This document shows, one piece after another, positions 8,858 through 20,190 of a stretch of 64,000 nucleotides of DNA. This DNA is from CAWFXC01 sp963819735. Lineage in GTDB: Bacteria > Actinomycetota > Acidimicrobiia > IMCC26256 > DASPTH01. The notes below the pieces were generated by a model. That model saw only the letters and a program-made list of their open reading frames with translations. It made no database searches and had not been told where the DNA came from. The DNA lies in assembly GCA_963819735.1 (NCBI GenBank), contig CAWFXC010000005.1, positions 310,001 through 374,000 on the forward strand, in the 5' to 3' direction. How positions within the stretch are numbered: the first letter of the stretch is position 1; every line of letters starts with the position of its first letter. The translations under genes and the position numbers were made by a program.

Positions 8858-8895
8858 ATGCCATGGAAGTGCTCTACCAACTGAGCTACAGCCCC
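8858..8895 (-). pseudogene. 5' half of tRNA-Ala (GGC), truncated in the anticodon loop
   Basis: Read on the minus strand, 38 bases match the 5' half of an alanine tRNA: acceptor strand GGGGCTG, the D arm (AGCTCAGTTGGTAGAGC), anticodon stem CTTCC and loop ATGGCAT with anticodon GGC. After the loop the sequence stops matching, and no T arm or 3' acceptor strand appears within the next 250 bases. A break inside the anticodon loop is the usual crossover point of tyrosine integrases, so this is best read as one attachment-site half of the accessory region to its left. Confidence 0.7.
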
Positions 8896-8922
8896 GCGAA
8901 ACGAGCGGGGGCCAAGGATAGC

Positions 8923-8963
8923 GAATCGGCTGCGGACAACGAATCGGCTGCGGACAACGAATC
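8923..8963. repeat. 18 bp tandem repeat, two and a quarter copies
   Basis: GAATCGGCTGCGGACAAC occurs at 8923-8940 and 8941-8958, and GAATC starts a third copy. It lies just upstream (on the minus strand) of the tRNA-Ala fragment and so may mark the old tRNA promoter region or a recombination scar. Confidence 0.85.
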
Positions 8964-8999
8964 AAGGCTCTTGCGCTCGGTGCCCCGCACGTTCCGGTC

Positions 9000-9288
9000 G
9001 ACCTGCACGCCGGAGGGTCACGACGGAGCGCGTGGCGCGATCGCCCAGGTGCGTTGCCAGCCGACGAAACGGATCGAGCGTGTCGTGTACACGATGTTCA
9101 AAACGCGCGAGTCGGCCAGCCGCTACTTCGTGAGCGCCCGCAAGCCCGCGGGCGTCGATGCAGATACCAACGCAGACTGCGCCGCGCTCTCTGATTCCGA
9201 GCGCCCGTATCGGGCCAGCGCGGGTGCGGGCGGTCGGGTGTTCTGCTCGACCCACCGCGGCCACACCATCAGTTGGACCGACCAGTGA
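9000..9288 (+). pseudogene. C-terminal remnant of a secreted/lipoprotein-type domain
   Basis: An open frame with natural composition (QPTKRIERVVYTMFKTRES, then NADCAALSDSERPY and a final GRVFCSTHRGHTISWTDQ) ends at 9288. The pattern of strands, two Cys residues and a final ISWTD resembles the extracellular C-terminal domain found after membrane helices in some actinobacterial kinases and lipoproteins. There is no start codon or N-terminal domain, and upstream lies the tRNA fragment and repeats. I read this as the surviving tail of a gene cut by the integration event. Confidence 0.4.
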
Positions 9289-9375
9289 ACGGTCGCGACG
9301 GCAGCGGGTCATGACGACGACGCGCTCTACACGTGGTGGGCGCGCCTCGTCAGTTCCTGAGGCCACCTGGCCCGA

Positions 9376-9381
9376 TACGCT
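9376..9381 (+). promoter_or_regulatory. -10 box of leuS, leaderless-type
   Basis: TACGCT lies 7 bases before the leuS ATG, and there is no Shine-Dalgarno sequence. The same arrangement occurs before many genes here (see findings). Confidence 0.5.
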
Positions 9382-9388
9382 CGCCGAG

Positions 9389-12316
<2,928 letters not shown>

Positions 12317-12417
12317 TCGCCCCTCGGCCCTTCCTCGCCGACATCCCGGCTGGTACCTTTGAGGCCTTCCTCCGGTCACTTCCTCGGTTGGCACGCGCGC
12401 GCCCCGAGGAGAGCAAC

Positions 12418-13335
12418 GTGGCCGAGATCCCCCGCCCGCCGTCTCGCGAAGAACGCGAGTTCTGGGACCGCCAGTTCGACGACGGTCGCGCCGGTCGGCG
12501 CGATCCAGCCCGTGACCCGACGCGTGATCCGGGAGGCGGGCCGCGCCGGTCGGGTCCGCGGGCGCCGCAGCCGGTGCGCCGGCCCGACGGCGTGCTCACG
12601 CGCGTCGTCGATCGCGTACGCGACTGGCGCGGCGACGCGCGGCTCGGCGTCGTGGTGCTCGTGCTGGTCGCGGTCGTGGCCGGATTCATCTGGTATCGCA
12701 TCGGGGTCGGTGGCACGAGCGCGGGCGCGGCCACGTCGGCCGACCGTGCCGTCACCACCACGTCGGCTGCCGCGACCGCCACGACGCGCGCGTTCGCCGA
12801 CGCGAGCACCGGTAACGGAGCGACGAGTGGCACGACGTCGAGCGCGACCAACAAGAGCGCGGGCGCGGCGATGATCGCGGTGCACGTTGCCGGCGCCGTC
12901 ACCCGGCCGGGCGTCGTCGAGCTGCCGCCGGGGTCCCGCGTCATCGACGCGGTCGAGGCGGTCGGCGGCGCGGTCGCCGGTGGCGACCTCGACCGGCTGA
13001 ACCTCGCGGCCAAGGTCGCCGACGGACAGCGCGTCTACGTGGCGCGCGTCGGCCAGGCCGATCCGGGCGTGGCCGGCGACACGAGCGGCGCGCTGGGCGT
13101 CGACGGCAGCGCGGCGAGCACCGGCGCCGGCACCGGACCGGCCGCCAAGGTGAATCTCAACACGGCCACGCAGGCACAGATCGAGGAGCTGCCGGGGATC
13201 GGGCCCACCTACGCGCAAGCGATCATCGCCGAACGTCAACGGCGAGGCGGTTTCAAGTCGGTCAACGAGCTCCGCAGCGTGCGCGGCATCGGCGACAAGC
13301 GATTCACCGAGCTCGCACCGCTCGTCACGGTGTGA
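12418..13335 (+). CDS. comEA: ComEA family DNA-binding competence protein
   Basis: A membrane-anchored DNA receptor of 305 residues. It has a charged cytoplasmic N-terminus, a single membrane helix (about residues 77-95, LGVVVLVLVAVVAGFIWY), a Ser/Thr/Ala linker, an SLBB domain (VHVAGAVTRPGVVELPPGSR, about 153-205) and a C-terminal double helix-hairpin-helix (NLNTATQAQIEELPGIGPTY, about 243-305). In transforming bacteria it binds incoming double-stranded DNA outside the membrane. The GTG at 12418 follows GAGGAGAGC. The stop overlaps the start of comEC by 4 bases, so the two are made together. Confidence 0.93.
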   Translation: MAEIPRPPSREEREFWDRQFDDGRAGRRDPARDPTRDPGGGPRRSGPRAPQPVRRPDGVLTRVVDRVRDWRGDARLGVVVLVLVAVVAGFIWYRIGVGGTSAGAATSADRAVTTTSAAATATTRAFADASTGNGATSGTTSSATNKSAGAAMIAVHVAGAVTRPGVVELPPGSRVIDAVEAVGGAVAGGDLDRLNLAAKVADGQRVYVARVGQADPGVAGDTSGALGVDGSAASTGAGTGPAAKVNLNTATQAQIEELPGIGPTYAQAIIAERQRRGGFKSVNELRSVRGIGDKRFTELAPLVTV

Positions 13336-14807
13336 GCACCCGCTTCCCGGCGGGTCCGCTGGCGATCCTCGCCGGCCTGATCGCGGGCATCCTCGTCGGT
13401 ACCCGGGCCGGTCCCGGCCCGGCGGGTCTCGTGCTGGTCGCGGCAGTGCTTGCGGTCACAGCCGCGGTGCTCCTGCACGCGCCGATGGCGCGGATCCTGA
13501 TCGCGGTGCTGGCGTTCGCGCTGCTCGGGACCGCGGTGATGCAACGCGCGCTGCACGGTCTCGAGGAGTCGCCGCTGCGCCCGATGGTCGAGCAGCGGTC
13601 GAACGCCGGCATCCGCGCCACGCTGGTCGACGATCCCGATGCCACGCGCTTCAACGCCAGCGTGCTCGTGCGCGTGGCCACCGTGTCGGGACACGACGCC
13701 GGGGGACGCCGAGTCCTCGTCGACGCGTCCGGTGATGCCGCGGCGCGGCTCCGGCTGCTCGCGGCGGGCGACGGTGTCGCCCTCGACGGTTGGTTCGATC
13801 CGCTCGAAGGGTTCGCGGCGCGCTGGCGCTGGAAGCACGCGGTCGGCACCTTCCACGCCACCGCGTTGCTGAGCGCGTCGCGCGCCCGGTCACCGATGGC
13901 CCGGGCCGCCAACGCGGCGCGCGACCTCGTGCTCGCGGGCTCCACTCAGCTCGCGCCCGTCGACCGCGCCCTCCTCGCCGGATTTCTGCTCGGGGACACC
14001 CGCGGCGTCCCCGACGACCTCACCGAGGAGTTCCGTCTCGCCGGCCTCACGCATCTCACCGCGGTGTCGGGCGAGAACGTCGCGTTCGTTCTGGCGCTCG
14101 GTGCGCCGTTCCTCCGCCGGCTCTCGCTCCGGGGTCGGTTGATCGGCGGCGTGGCGGTGCTGGTGTTGTTCGGTGCGATGACCCGCTGGGAACCGTCGGT
14201 GCTGCGCGCGATCGCGATGGCGGTCATCGCGCTGGTCGCCGGCTACCTCGGGCGCCCCACCGTCGGCGTGCGCGTGCTCGTGCTCGCGGCCACCGCGCTC
14301 CTGGTGGCCGATCCCTTCCTGCTCTACTCGGTCGGGTTCCTCCTGTCGTGCGCGGCGAGTCTGGGGATCGCGCTCCTGGGCCGGCCGTTCTCCGAACGGC
14401 TCCGCGGGCCGGCGTGGATGCGCGAGGTGCTGGGCGTCACCGCGGCGGCACAGGTCGGGGTGGCGCCGATCCTCATCCCGGTGTTCGGTTCCATGCCGCT
14501 GGTCGCGCTCCCGGCCAACCTGATCGCGGTGCCGCTCGCCGCACCGCTCACGATGTGGGGGCTGGCCTCCGGCGTGGTGGGTGGTCTGCTCCGTCCCTAC
14601 GCGCCGGGGATCCCGCGCCTGCTCGGCCTGCCCACGACCGCCCTCCTGCACGCACTGATCACGGTCGCCGAGCTCGCGTCGCGGGTTCCCGTCTCGATCG
14701 ACGGCCGCGCCGCATGGGCCGTCATCGCGCTCGGTGCCCTCGCGGCGGCGGCGTACCGTGCGCGTAGGCTCCGCGCGCATGCCCGCGTTCCGGTACCGCC
14801 TCGGTGA
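13332..14807 (+). CDS. comEC: ComEC/Rec2 family DNA uptake channel protein
   Basis: A polytopic membrane protein of 491 residues for passage of single-stranded DNA. An N-terminal block of membrane helices (about 8-60) is followed by a DUF4131/OB-like outside domain (about 80-180) and the competence domain, with the signature AGLTHLTAVSGENVAFVLAL (about 236-255) and some seven further helices. The C-terminal metallo-beta-lactamase domain of full-length ComEC is absent, as in many actinobacterial forms. It overlaps comEA by 4 bases and folP by 29 bases. Confidence 0.9.
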   Translation: MSTRFPAGPLAILAGLIAGILVGTRAGPGPAGLVLVAAVLAVTAAVLLHAPMARILIAVLAFALLGTAVMQRALHGLEESPLRPMVEQRSNAGIRATLVDDPDATRFNASVLVRVATVSGHDAGGRRVLVDASGDAAARLRLLAAGDGVALDGWFDPLEGFAARWRWKHAVGTFHATALLSASRARSPMARAANAARDLVLAGSTQLAPVDRALLAGFLLGDTRGVPDDLTEEFRLAGLTHLTAVSGENVAFVLALGAPFLRRLSLRGRLIGGVAVLVLFGAMTRWEPSVLRAIAMAVIALVAGYLGRPTVGVRVLVLAATALLVADPFLLYSVGFLLSCAASLGIALLGRPFSERLRGPAWMREVLGVTAAAQVGVAPILIPVFGSMPLVALPANLIAVPLAAPLTMWGLASGVVGGLLRPYAPGIPRLLGLPTTALLHALITVAELASRVPVSIDGRAAWAVIALGALAAAAYRARRLRAHARVPVPPR

Positions 14808-15627
14808 CGAGGTCCACGACCTCACCACCCGCACGCTGGTGATGGGCATCCTCAACCGCACCCCCGACTCCTTCTACGACCATGGCGCCACCTTCGAGCT
14901 CGACTCCCTGCTCCGGCGGGCCGAGGCGCTGGTTGGGCAGGGTGCCGACATCCTCGACGTCGGGGGAGTGAAGGCGGGCCCCGGTCCCGACGTCGACGAA
15001 GCGGAGGAGCTCGACCGAGTCGTCGCGCCCATCAACGCGCTGCACCAGCGGTTCGACGTCGCGATCTCCTGCGACACGTGGCGCGCCTCGGTACTCGACG
15101 CCGCGTGCGCCGTCGGCGCGGTAGTGGGCAACGACATCAGCGGCTTCGGCGATCCCGACTATCTCCGCGTCGCCGCCGCCCACGACGCGTCGGTCATCGC
15201 CACCCACATCAGGCTCAAGCCCCGGGTCCCCGATCCCGAGCCCCACTACGACCACCTCGTCGGCGACGTCACCGCGTTCCTGCTCGACCGGGCGGCGCGC
15301 GCGCAGGCTGCCGGGCTCGCGCCCGAGCAGATCGCACTCGACGCCGGGCTCGATCTCGGGAAGACGCCGCGGCAGAGCGCGGTGCTGTTGCGCGACAGCG
15401 ACGCGCTCGCGACCCACGGGTACACGCTCTTGTTGTCGGCGTCGAACAAGCGGTTCATCGGCGAGCTCCTCGATCTCGACATCGATGCGCGCCGCCCCGC
15501 GTCGCTGGCGTCGGTCGCCTACGGAGTCGCGCACGGGTGCCGGATCGTCCGGGTGCACGACGTCGCCGGTTCGGTCCAGGTGTGCCGGATGGTGGAGGCG
15601 ATGCTGGCGGCGGAGGTCGCCGCATGA
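14779..15627 (+). CDS. folP: dihydropteroate synthase
   Basis: This enzyme joins p-aminobenzoate to hydroxymethyl-dihydropterin diphosphate in folate synthesis. The 282-residue TIM barrel has the first signature VMGILNRTPDSFYD (about residues 22-35) and the second ADILDVGGVKAGPG (about 57-70). Asp/Asn residues for pterin binding lie in SCDTWR and VGNDISG, and the late KRFIGELL lies near the C-terminus. The ATG lies inside the end of comEC, with a TAGGCT box 8 bases before it. Neighbouring a competence operon and holA rather than other fol genes is unusual, and the protein may be the second, less conserved FolP copy often seen in actinobacteria. Confidence 0.9.
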   Translation: MPAFRYRLGDEVHDLTTRTLVMGILNRTPDSFYDHGATFELDSLLRRAEALVGQGADILDVGGVKAGPGPDVDEAEELDRVVAPINALHQRFDVAISCDTWRASVLDAACAVGAVVGNDISGFGDPDYLRVAAAHDASVIATHIRLKPRVPDPEPHYDHLVGDVTAFLLDRAARAQAAGLAPEQIALDAGLDLGKTPRQSAVLLRDSDALATHGYTLLLSASNKRFIGELLDLDIDARRPASLASVAYGVAHGCRIVRVHDVAGSVQVCRMVEAMLAAEVAA

Positions 15628-16721
15628 CCGCGCCTGTCTTCCTGGTGAAGGGGTCCGACGCGATGTTGCGCGACCGCGTCGTCGACGAAGTGGTGGCCGA
15701 GGCGCTCGGCGCCGACGATCGCACCCTCGCGCTCGAGGAGATCACCATTCCGGGCCGGGCGGCCGCCGGCACTGGCACCAGTACCGGTACCGGTGCGGCC
15801 GGTGACGATCCCGATGCCCCCGGGGGTGCCGAGGGCCGGGAAGCCGCGATCGCCGCGGTGCTCAACGCGGCCGAGAGCCCGCCGTTCATGACCGAGCACC
15901 GGGTGGTGGTCGTGCGCGACACCGGCGCGCTCACCGCCGGTGACGTCGACGGCTTGCTGCGCTACCTCGACGATCCCCTCGACACCACGGTGCTGGTGTT
16001 CGTCGCCGGGGGAGGCACGATCCCGCCGTCGCTCACCAAGAAGCTCAAGGAGGTCGGGGCCGACGAGCGTGCCCCGAAGAGCGAGAAGACGGCCGACGTC
16101 CTGATCGGCGAGGCCCACGAAGCCGGGCTCCTGCTCACCGCCGACGCGGCCAAGCTCATCGGCAGCCACCTCGGCGAGGACGCGGGCCGGGTCGCGGCAC
16201 TGGTCGACGTCCTCGACGCCGCGTTCGGCGCGGGGGTGCAACTCACCGTCGACGACGTGTCCCCGTATCTGGGCGAGACCGGTGGTGTGCCGTCGTACCA
16301 GCTCACCAACGCGATCGAGTCGGCCAACCCGGCCGGCGCGCTGGAGATCCTGCACCGGCTGCTCACGGTCACGACCCCGCAACAACCGAAGCCGATGCAT
16401 CCGCTGCAGGTGGTGGCGATGCTCACTGGCTACTACCGGCGCGTGCTCCGCCTCGACGACCCCGCCATCCGCAGCTCCGCCGACGCCATCGCCGCGCTCG
16501 GGGGCAAGGTCAAGGAGTTCCCCGCCCGCAAGGCGCTCGATCAGGCCCGTGCCCTCGGCACCGACGGGATCCGCCAGGCGTTCGATGCCCTCTACCAGGC
16601 CGATCTCGATCTCAAGGGCGCGCGCGGCATCCCGGAGACTGCGGTGATGGAGGTGCTGGTGGTGCGCCTGGCCCGATTGGCCGGTCGCAGCGGAAGCCGC
16701 GCCCGGAGCGGACGCCGCTAG
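15624..16721 (+). CDS. holA: DNA polymerase III subunit delta
   Basis: The clamp-loader subunit that opens the beta clamp. It has 365 residues: a RecA/AAA-like N-terminal domain (VFLVKGSDAMLRDRVVDEVV at the start), lid domain and the C-terminal collar (LDLKGARGIPETAVMEVLVV near the end). FLVKGSDAMLRDR is the degenerate P-loop region typical of delta. A low-complexity Gly/Thr-rich insertion lies at about residues 48-72. The start overlaps folP as ATGA, so this gene ends the comEA-comEC-folP-holA transcript. It is convergent with rpsT, 13 bases away. Confidence 0.9.
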   Translation: MTAPVFLVKGSDAMLRDRVVDEVVAEALGADDRTLALEEITIPGRAAAGTGTSTGTGAAGDDPDAPGGAEGREAAIAAVLNAAESPPFMTEHRVVVVRDTGALTAGDVDGLLRYLDDPLDTTVLVFVAGGGTIPPSLTKKLKEVGADERAPKSEKTADVLIGEAHEAGLLLTADAAKLIGSHLGEDAGRVAALVDVLDAAFGAGVQLTVDDVSPYLGETGGVPSYQLTNAIESANPAGALEILHRLLTVTTPQQPKPMHPLQVVAMLTGYYRRVLRLDDPAIRSSADAIAALGGKVKEFPARKALDQARALGTDGIRQAFDALYQADLDLKGARGIPETAVMEVLVVRLARLAGRSGSRARSGRR

Positions 16722-16734
16722 CGCGGATCCGGGA

Positions 16735-17001
16735 TCAGGATCCGGACGACGCGTTCGCCCGCTTCATCAGGCGGGAGGTGCGGCGTGCAGCCTGGTTCTT
16801 GTGGATGCGGCTCTTGGACGCCGCCTTGTCGAGCCGCTTCTGCGCCAGGCGCACGGCCTCGACCGCATCGTCGGCGCCCGAGTCGAGGGCCTGGCCGGCG
16901 GACTTCACGCGGGTCTTCAGCTCGGAGCGCACGGCCTGGTTGCGCACCCGCCGACGTTCGTTCGAGCGGTTGCGCTTGATCTGACTCTTGATGTTCGCCA
17001 T
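16735..17001 (-). CDS. rpsT: 30S ribosomal protein S20
   Basis: S20 binds 16S rRNA in the body of the small subunit. The 88-residue, Lys/Arg-rich all-helical protein begins MANIKSQIKRNRSNERRR and contains HKNQAARRTSRLMKRA near the C-terminus, both hallmarks of the family. Full length and uninterrupted. It is divergent from lepA, with 126 bases between the starts, so the two share a promoter region. This holA-rpsT-lepA arrangement is common in actinobacteria. Confidence 0.97.
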   Translation of the reverse strand: MANIKSQIKRNRSNERRRVRNQAVRSELKTRVKSAGQALDSGADDAVEAVRLAQKRLDKAASKSRIHKNQAARRTSRLMKRANASSGS

Positions 17002-17127
17002 GACGCGTGAAGATCTCCGGGAGACTCGTACGTGAAAACACGGTTCGCAGGGCCCGATCAGGCTAGCAGGGCCCGCCCGCGGGCTCCCGTCGACGAGATC
17101 GCGCCTTCCGTCGAGGAGAATGGGGCA

Positions 17128-18912
17128 GTGACACCCCTCGATCGGTTCCGCAATTTCAGCATCGTCGCCCACGTCGACCACGGGAAGTCGACCCTCGCCG
17201 ACCGCATCCTCGAGCTCACCGGGGCGGTGGATCCGCGGGACATGCGGGCGCAATACCTCGACTCGATGGACCTCGAGCGGGAGAGGGGGATCACGATCAA
17301 GGCCCAGAACGTGCGCCTGAACTGGGCCGGTCACATCCTCCACCTCATCGACACGCCCGGCCACGTCGACTTCGGCTACGAGGTGTCGCGCAGCCTCGCC
17401 GCCTGCGAGGGGGCCCTGCTGCTCGTCGACGCGTCGCAGGGGATCGAGGCCCAGACCCTCGCCAATTGCTACCTGGCGCTCGAACACGACCTCACCATCG
17501 TCGCCGCGCTCAACAAGATCGATCTTCCCGCTGCCGAACCCGATCGGGTCGCCGGCGAGATCGAGCACGTGCTCGGCATCCCCGCCAACGAGATCCTGCG
17601 CATCTCGGCCAAGACCGGCGAGGGAGTGCCCGCGCTGCTCGACGCGCTGGTCGCCCACATCCCGCCGCCGAAGGGCGACGCCGATGCGCCGCTCCAAGCG
17701 CTGATCTTCGACTCGATCTACGACGCCTACCGCGGCGTCGTCAGCTCGGTGCGGGTGTTCAACGGCACGCTGGGCGACGGCGCCCGCCTCCGGTACGTGC
17801 AGGCGAAGGCGAACCACGACGCCGAGGAGATCGGGGTGCGACTACCCGTGCCCACGCCCGTCGCCGCGCTCGGCCCGGGCGAGGTCGGCTACCTGATCGC
17901 CGGCATAAAGGACGTCGGTCAGGCCCGCGTCGGTGAGACCGTGACGAGTGCGGCGAACCCGGCGGCGGAGCTGCCCGGCTACCGCGATCCGAAGCCGATG
18001 GTGTTCTGCGGTCTCTACCCGGTCGACGGCGACGAGTACGCGAGCCTGCGCGAAGCGCTCGAGCGCCTCCGCCTCAACGACTCGTCGTTCACGTATGAAC
18101 CGGAGACGTCGGGCGCGCTCGGGTTCGGGTTCCGGTGCGGGTTCCTCGGGCTGCTCCACATGGAGATCGTGCGCGAACGGTTGGAGCGCGAGTACGACCT
18201 GTCGCTCGTGGCCACCGCACCCAACGTCGAGTACCAGATCGAGATGGTCGACGGCCGGGTCGAGATCGTCGACAACCCGTCCGCGATGCCCACGCCCAAC
18301 GAGATCGCGAGCATCGAGGAGCCCTACGTCAACGTCACCGTGCTCACCCCGACCGAGTACATCGGGTCGATCATGGAGCTCTGTCAGCAACGGCGCGGCG
18401 AGATGACCCGCATGGAGTACCTGTCGGAGGAGCGGGTCGAGTTGGTCTACGTGCTCCCACTGGCCGAGATCGTGATGGACTTCTTCGACCAATTGAAATC
18501 GCGCACCCGCGGCTACGCAAGCCTCGACTACGAGCCGATCGGCTACCGGCCGTCGAACCTCTCGAAGGTCGACGTGCTGCTCAACAACGTCCCGGTCGAC
18601 GCGTTCTCCACCATCGTTCACCGCGACCACGCGTACGACTACGGGAAGCGCATGACGGAGAAGCTCCGGGAGCTGATCCCGCGGCAACTGTTCGACGTGC
18701 CCATCCAGGCCGCGGTCGGCGGGCGCATCATCGCGAGGGAGACGGTCAAGGCGAAGCGCAAGGACGTGATCGCCAAGTGCTACGGCGGCGACATCAGCCG
18801 CAAGCGCAAGCTGCTCGATCGCCAGAAGGAGGGGAAGAAGCGCATGAAGCAGATCGGTCGCGTGGAGGTCCCCCAGGAGGCGTTCGTCGCCGCGCTCCGG
18901 CTCGACGACTGA
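17128..18912 (+). CDS. lepA: elongation factor 4 (LepA)
   Basis: A translational GTPase that acts on stalled or misaligned ribosomes. It has 594 residues, the expected length. G1 AHVDHGKSTLADR, the switch II DTPGHVDF and NKIDLP are all present in the first 140 residues. The LepA-only C-terminal domain is complete (GGDISRKRKLLDRQKEGKK and then KRMKQIGRVEVPQ). The GTG 17128 start follows GAGGAGAATGGGGCA; a longer in-frame form from 17032 would add an unrelated tail. hemW follows after 3 bases. Confidence 0.97.
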   Translation: MTPLDRFRNFSIVAHVDHGKSTLADRILELTGAVDPRDMRAQYLDSMDLERERGITIKAQNVRLNWAGHILHLIDTPGHVDFGYEVSRSLAACEGALLLVDASQGIEAQTLANCYLALEHDLTIVAALNKIDLPAAEPDRVAGEIEHVLGIPANEILRISAKTGEGVPALLDALVAHIPPPKGDADAPLQALIFDSIYDAYRGVVSSVRVFNGTLGDGARLRYVQAKANHDAEEIGVRLPVPTPVAALGPGEVGYLIAGIKDVGQARVGETVTSAANPAAELPGYRDPKPMVFCGLYPVDGDEYASLREALERLRLNDSSFTYEPETSGALGFGFRCGFLGLLHMEIVRERLEREYDLSLVATAPNVEYQIEMVDGRVEIVDNPSAMPTPNEIASIEEPYVNVTVLTPTEYIGSIMELCQQRRGEMTRMEYLSEERVELVYVLPLAEIVMDFFDQLKSRTRGYASLDYEPIGYRPSNLSKVDVLLNNVPVDAFSTIVHRDHAYDYGKRMTEKLRELIPRQLFDVPIQAAVGGRIIARETVKAKRKDVIAKCYGGDISRKRKLLDRQKEGKKRMKQIGRVEVPQEAFVAALRLDD

Positions 18913-18915
18913 ACC

Positions 18916-20178
18916 ATGGTCACCGAAAGCACCACCGCCGCGCCCAAAAACGAGTTCGGGGTCTACGTCCACATCCCGTTCTGCGCGTCGCGCTGCGACT
19001 ACTGCGACTTCGCGACGTGGACCGATCGCGCCTACCTCGTCGACGACTACGTCGACGCGTGCGTGCGCGACATCGGGGCCCGGCGTCGCCGCGGCGATCT
19101 GCCCGACGCGACGAGCGTGTTCTTCGGTGGCGGCACGCCGTCCCTGCTCGCGGCGGGCGCGCTCACCTCGATCCTCGACGCCATCGCGCGTGCGCCAGGC
19201 GCCGAGGTCACCGTCGAGTGCAACCCCGACTCCGTCGACGCGGGCAAGCTGGCCGACTTCGCGGCCGCCGGCGTGAACCGCGTGTCGTTCGGCGTGCAGT
19301 CGATGCGGGCGCACGTGCTCGCCGCGCTGGGCCGCACCCACGACCCGGCGAACGTCGAGCGGGCGGTCGGCTGGGCCGGCGACGCCGGCATCGAGCGCAT
19401 CAACCTGGATCTGATCTACGGCACCCCCGGCGAGCGCGTCGCCGACTGGGAGGCCACCCTCGACGCCGCGCTCGCACTCGGGCCGACCCACGTGAGCGCG
19501 TACGCGCTCACCGTGGAGGCGGGCACGCCGCTCGGCAAGATGGTCGCCGCCGGCGAACGCACCGCGCCCGACGACGACGACCAGGCCGAGAAGTACGAGT
19601 TGGCCGACGACCGTCTGCAGGCCGCCGGCATGGGCTGGTACGAGATCTCGAACTGGTCGCGCCCGGGCGACGAGTGTCGCCACAACCTCCTCTATTGGCG
19701 CCAGGGCGACTACGCCGCCATCGGCTGCGCGGCGCACGGCCACACGAGCGGGCGACGCTGGTGGAACGTCCGCACGCCCGAGCGCTACGTCGCGGCGGTC
19801 GACGCGTCGGAATCGACCGAAGCGGGGGCCGAGACCCTCGGGGCCGCCGATCGGGCCGACGAGGCGCTCCTCCTTGCCCTGCGGACGTCATCCGGGATCG
19901 ACCTGTCAGGCGTCACATTGCCGGGATCTGAGCTGTCCGGAATCAAGCTTTCGGCCCGAAACGCCGACCTTTCCCGAGTGGTCGCGTGCATCGACGAGCT
20001 TGCCGGGGCCGGCTTCTTGGACCGGCAGGGGGACCGCGTGGTCCTCACGCGCCCGGGGCGCCTGTTGGCCAACGACGTCATCACCCGCCTCCTGGCTGCC
20101 CGCGACGCCGATCGGGAAGCCGACCATCACGTCGACGATGACGACAGTTCGCGGCGCATACCCGCTGGCACTCGGTAG
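18916..20178 (+). CDS. hemW: HemW-type radical SAM protein (heme chaperone)
   Basis: HemW proteins are related to coproporphyrinogen oxidase HemN but act as heme chaperones for respiratory enzymes. The 420-residue protein has the radical SAM cluster motif CASRCDYCDF (about residues 16-25, C-x3-C-x2-C), then FFGGGTPSLL, the SAM-binding GVNRVSFGVQS and the HemW-type C-terminal region (YEISNWSRPGDECRHNLLYW). It starts 3 bases after lepA, a common actinobacterial pair, and its last codons run into the CIRCE element of hrcA. Confidence 0.9.
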   Translation: MVTESTTAAPKNEFGVYVHIPFCASRCDYCDFATWTDRAYLVDDYVDACVRDIGARRRRGDLPDATSVFFGGGTPSLLAAGALTSILDAIARAPGAEVTVECNPDSVDAGKLADFAAAGVNRVSFGVQSMRAHVLAALGRTHDPANVERAVGWAGDAGIERINLDLIYGTPGERVADWEATLDAALALGPTHVSAYALTVEAGTPLGKMVAAGERTAPDDDDQAEKYELADDRLQAAGMGWYEISNWSRPGDECRHNLLYWRQGDYAAIGCAAHGHTSGRRWWNVRTPERYVAAVDASESTEAGAETLGAADRADEALLLALRTSSGIDLSGVTLPGSELSGIKLSARNADLSRVVACIDELAGAGFLDRQGDRVVLTRPGRLLANDVITRLLAARDADREADHHVDDDDSSRRIPAGTR

Positions 20179-20190
20179 AATCGAGTGCCA
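20166..20190. promoter_or_regulatory. CIRCE operator of hrcA-dnaJ
   Basis: The inverted repeat TGGCACTC-N9-GAGTGCCA has the classic GCACTC-N9-GAGTGC core. It ends at the base before the hrcA ATG and covers the probable -10 box (TAGAAT, 20176-20181), so HrcA bound here would directly block its own transcription. Confidence 0.93.

Noticed and set aside
8800..8895. A complete tRNA-Ala, perhaps with an intron or an enlarged anticodon loop
   Set aside because: CACTTCC can pair with GGGAGTG further on with a 14-base loop, but no T arm or 3' acceptor strand follows within 250 bases.
15760..15840. A microsatellite in holA
   Set aside because: The GGCACC/ACCGGT run is a low-complexity Gly/Thr linker in frame; it does not disturb the protein and is common in such genomes.
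17842..19743. A 633-codon open frame opposite lepA-hemW
   Set aside because: Antisense shadow; spans two unrelated genes and has biased composition.
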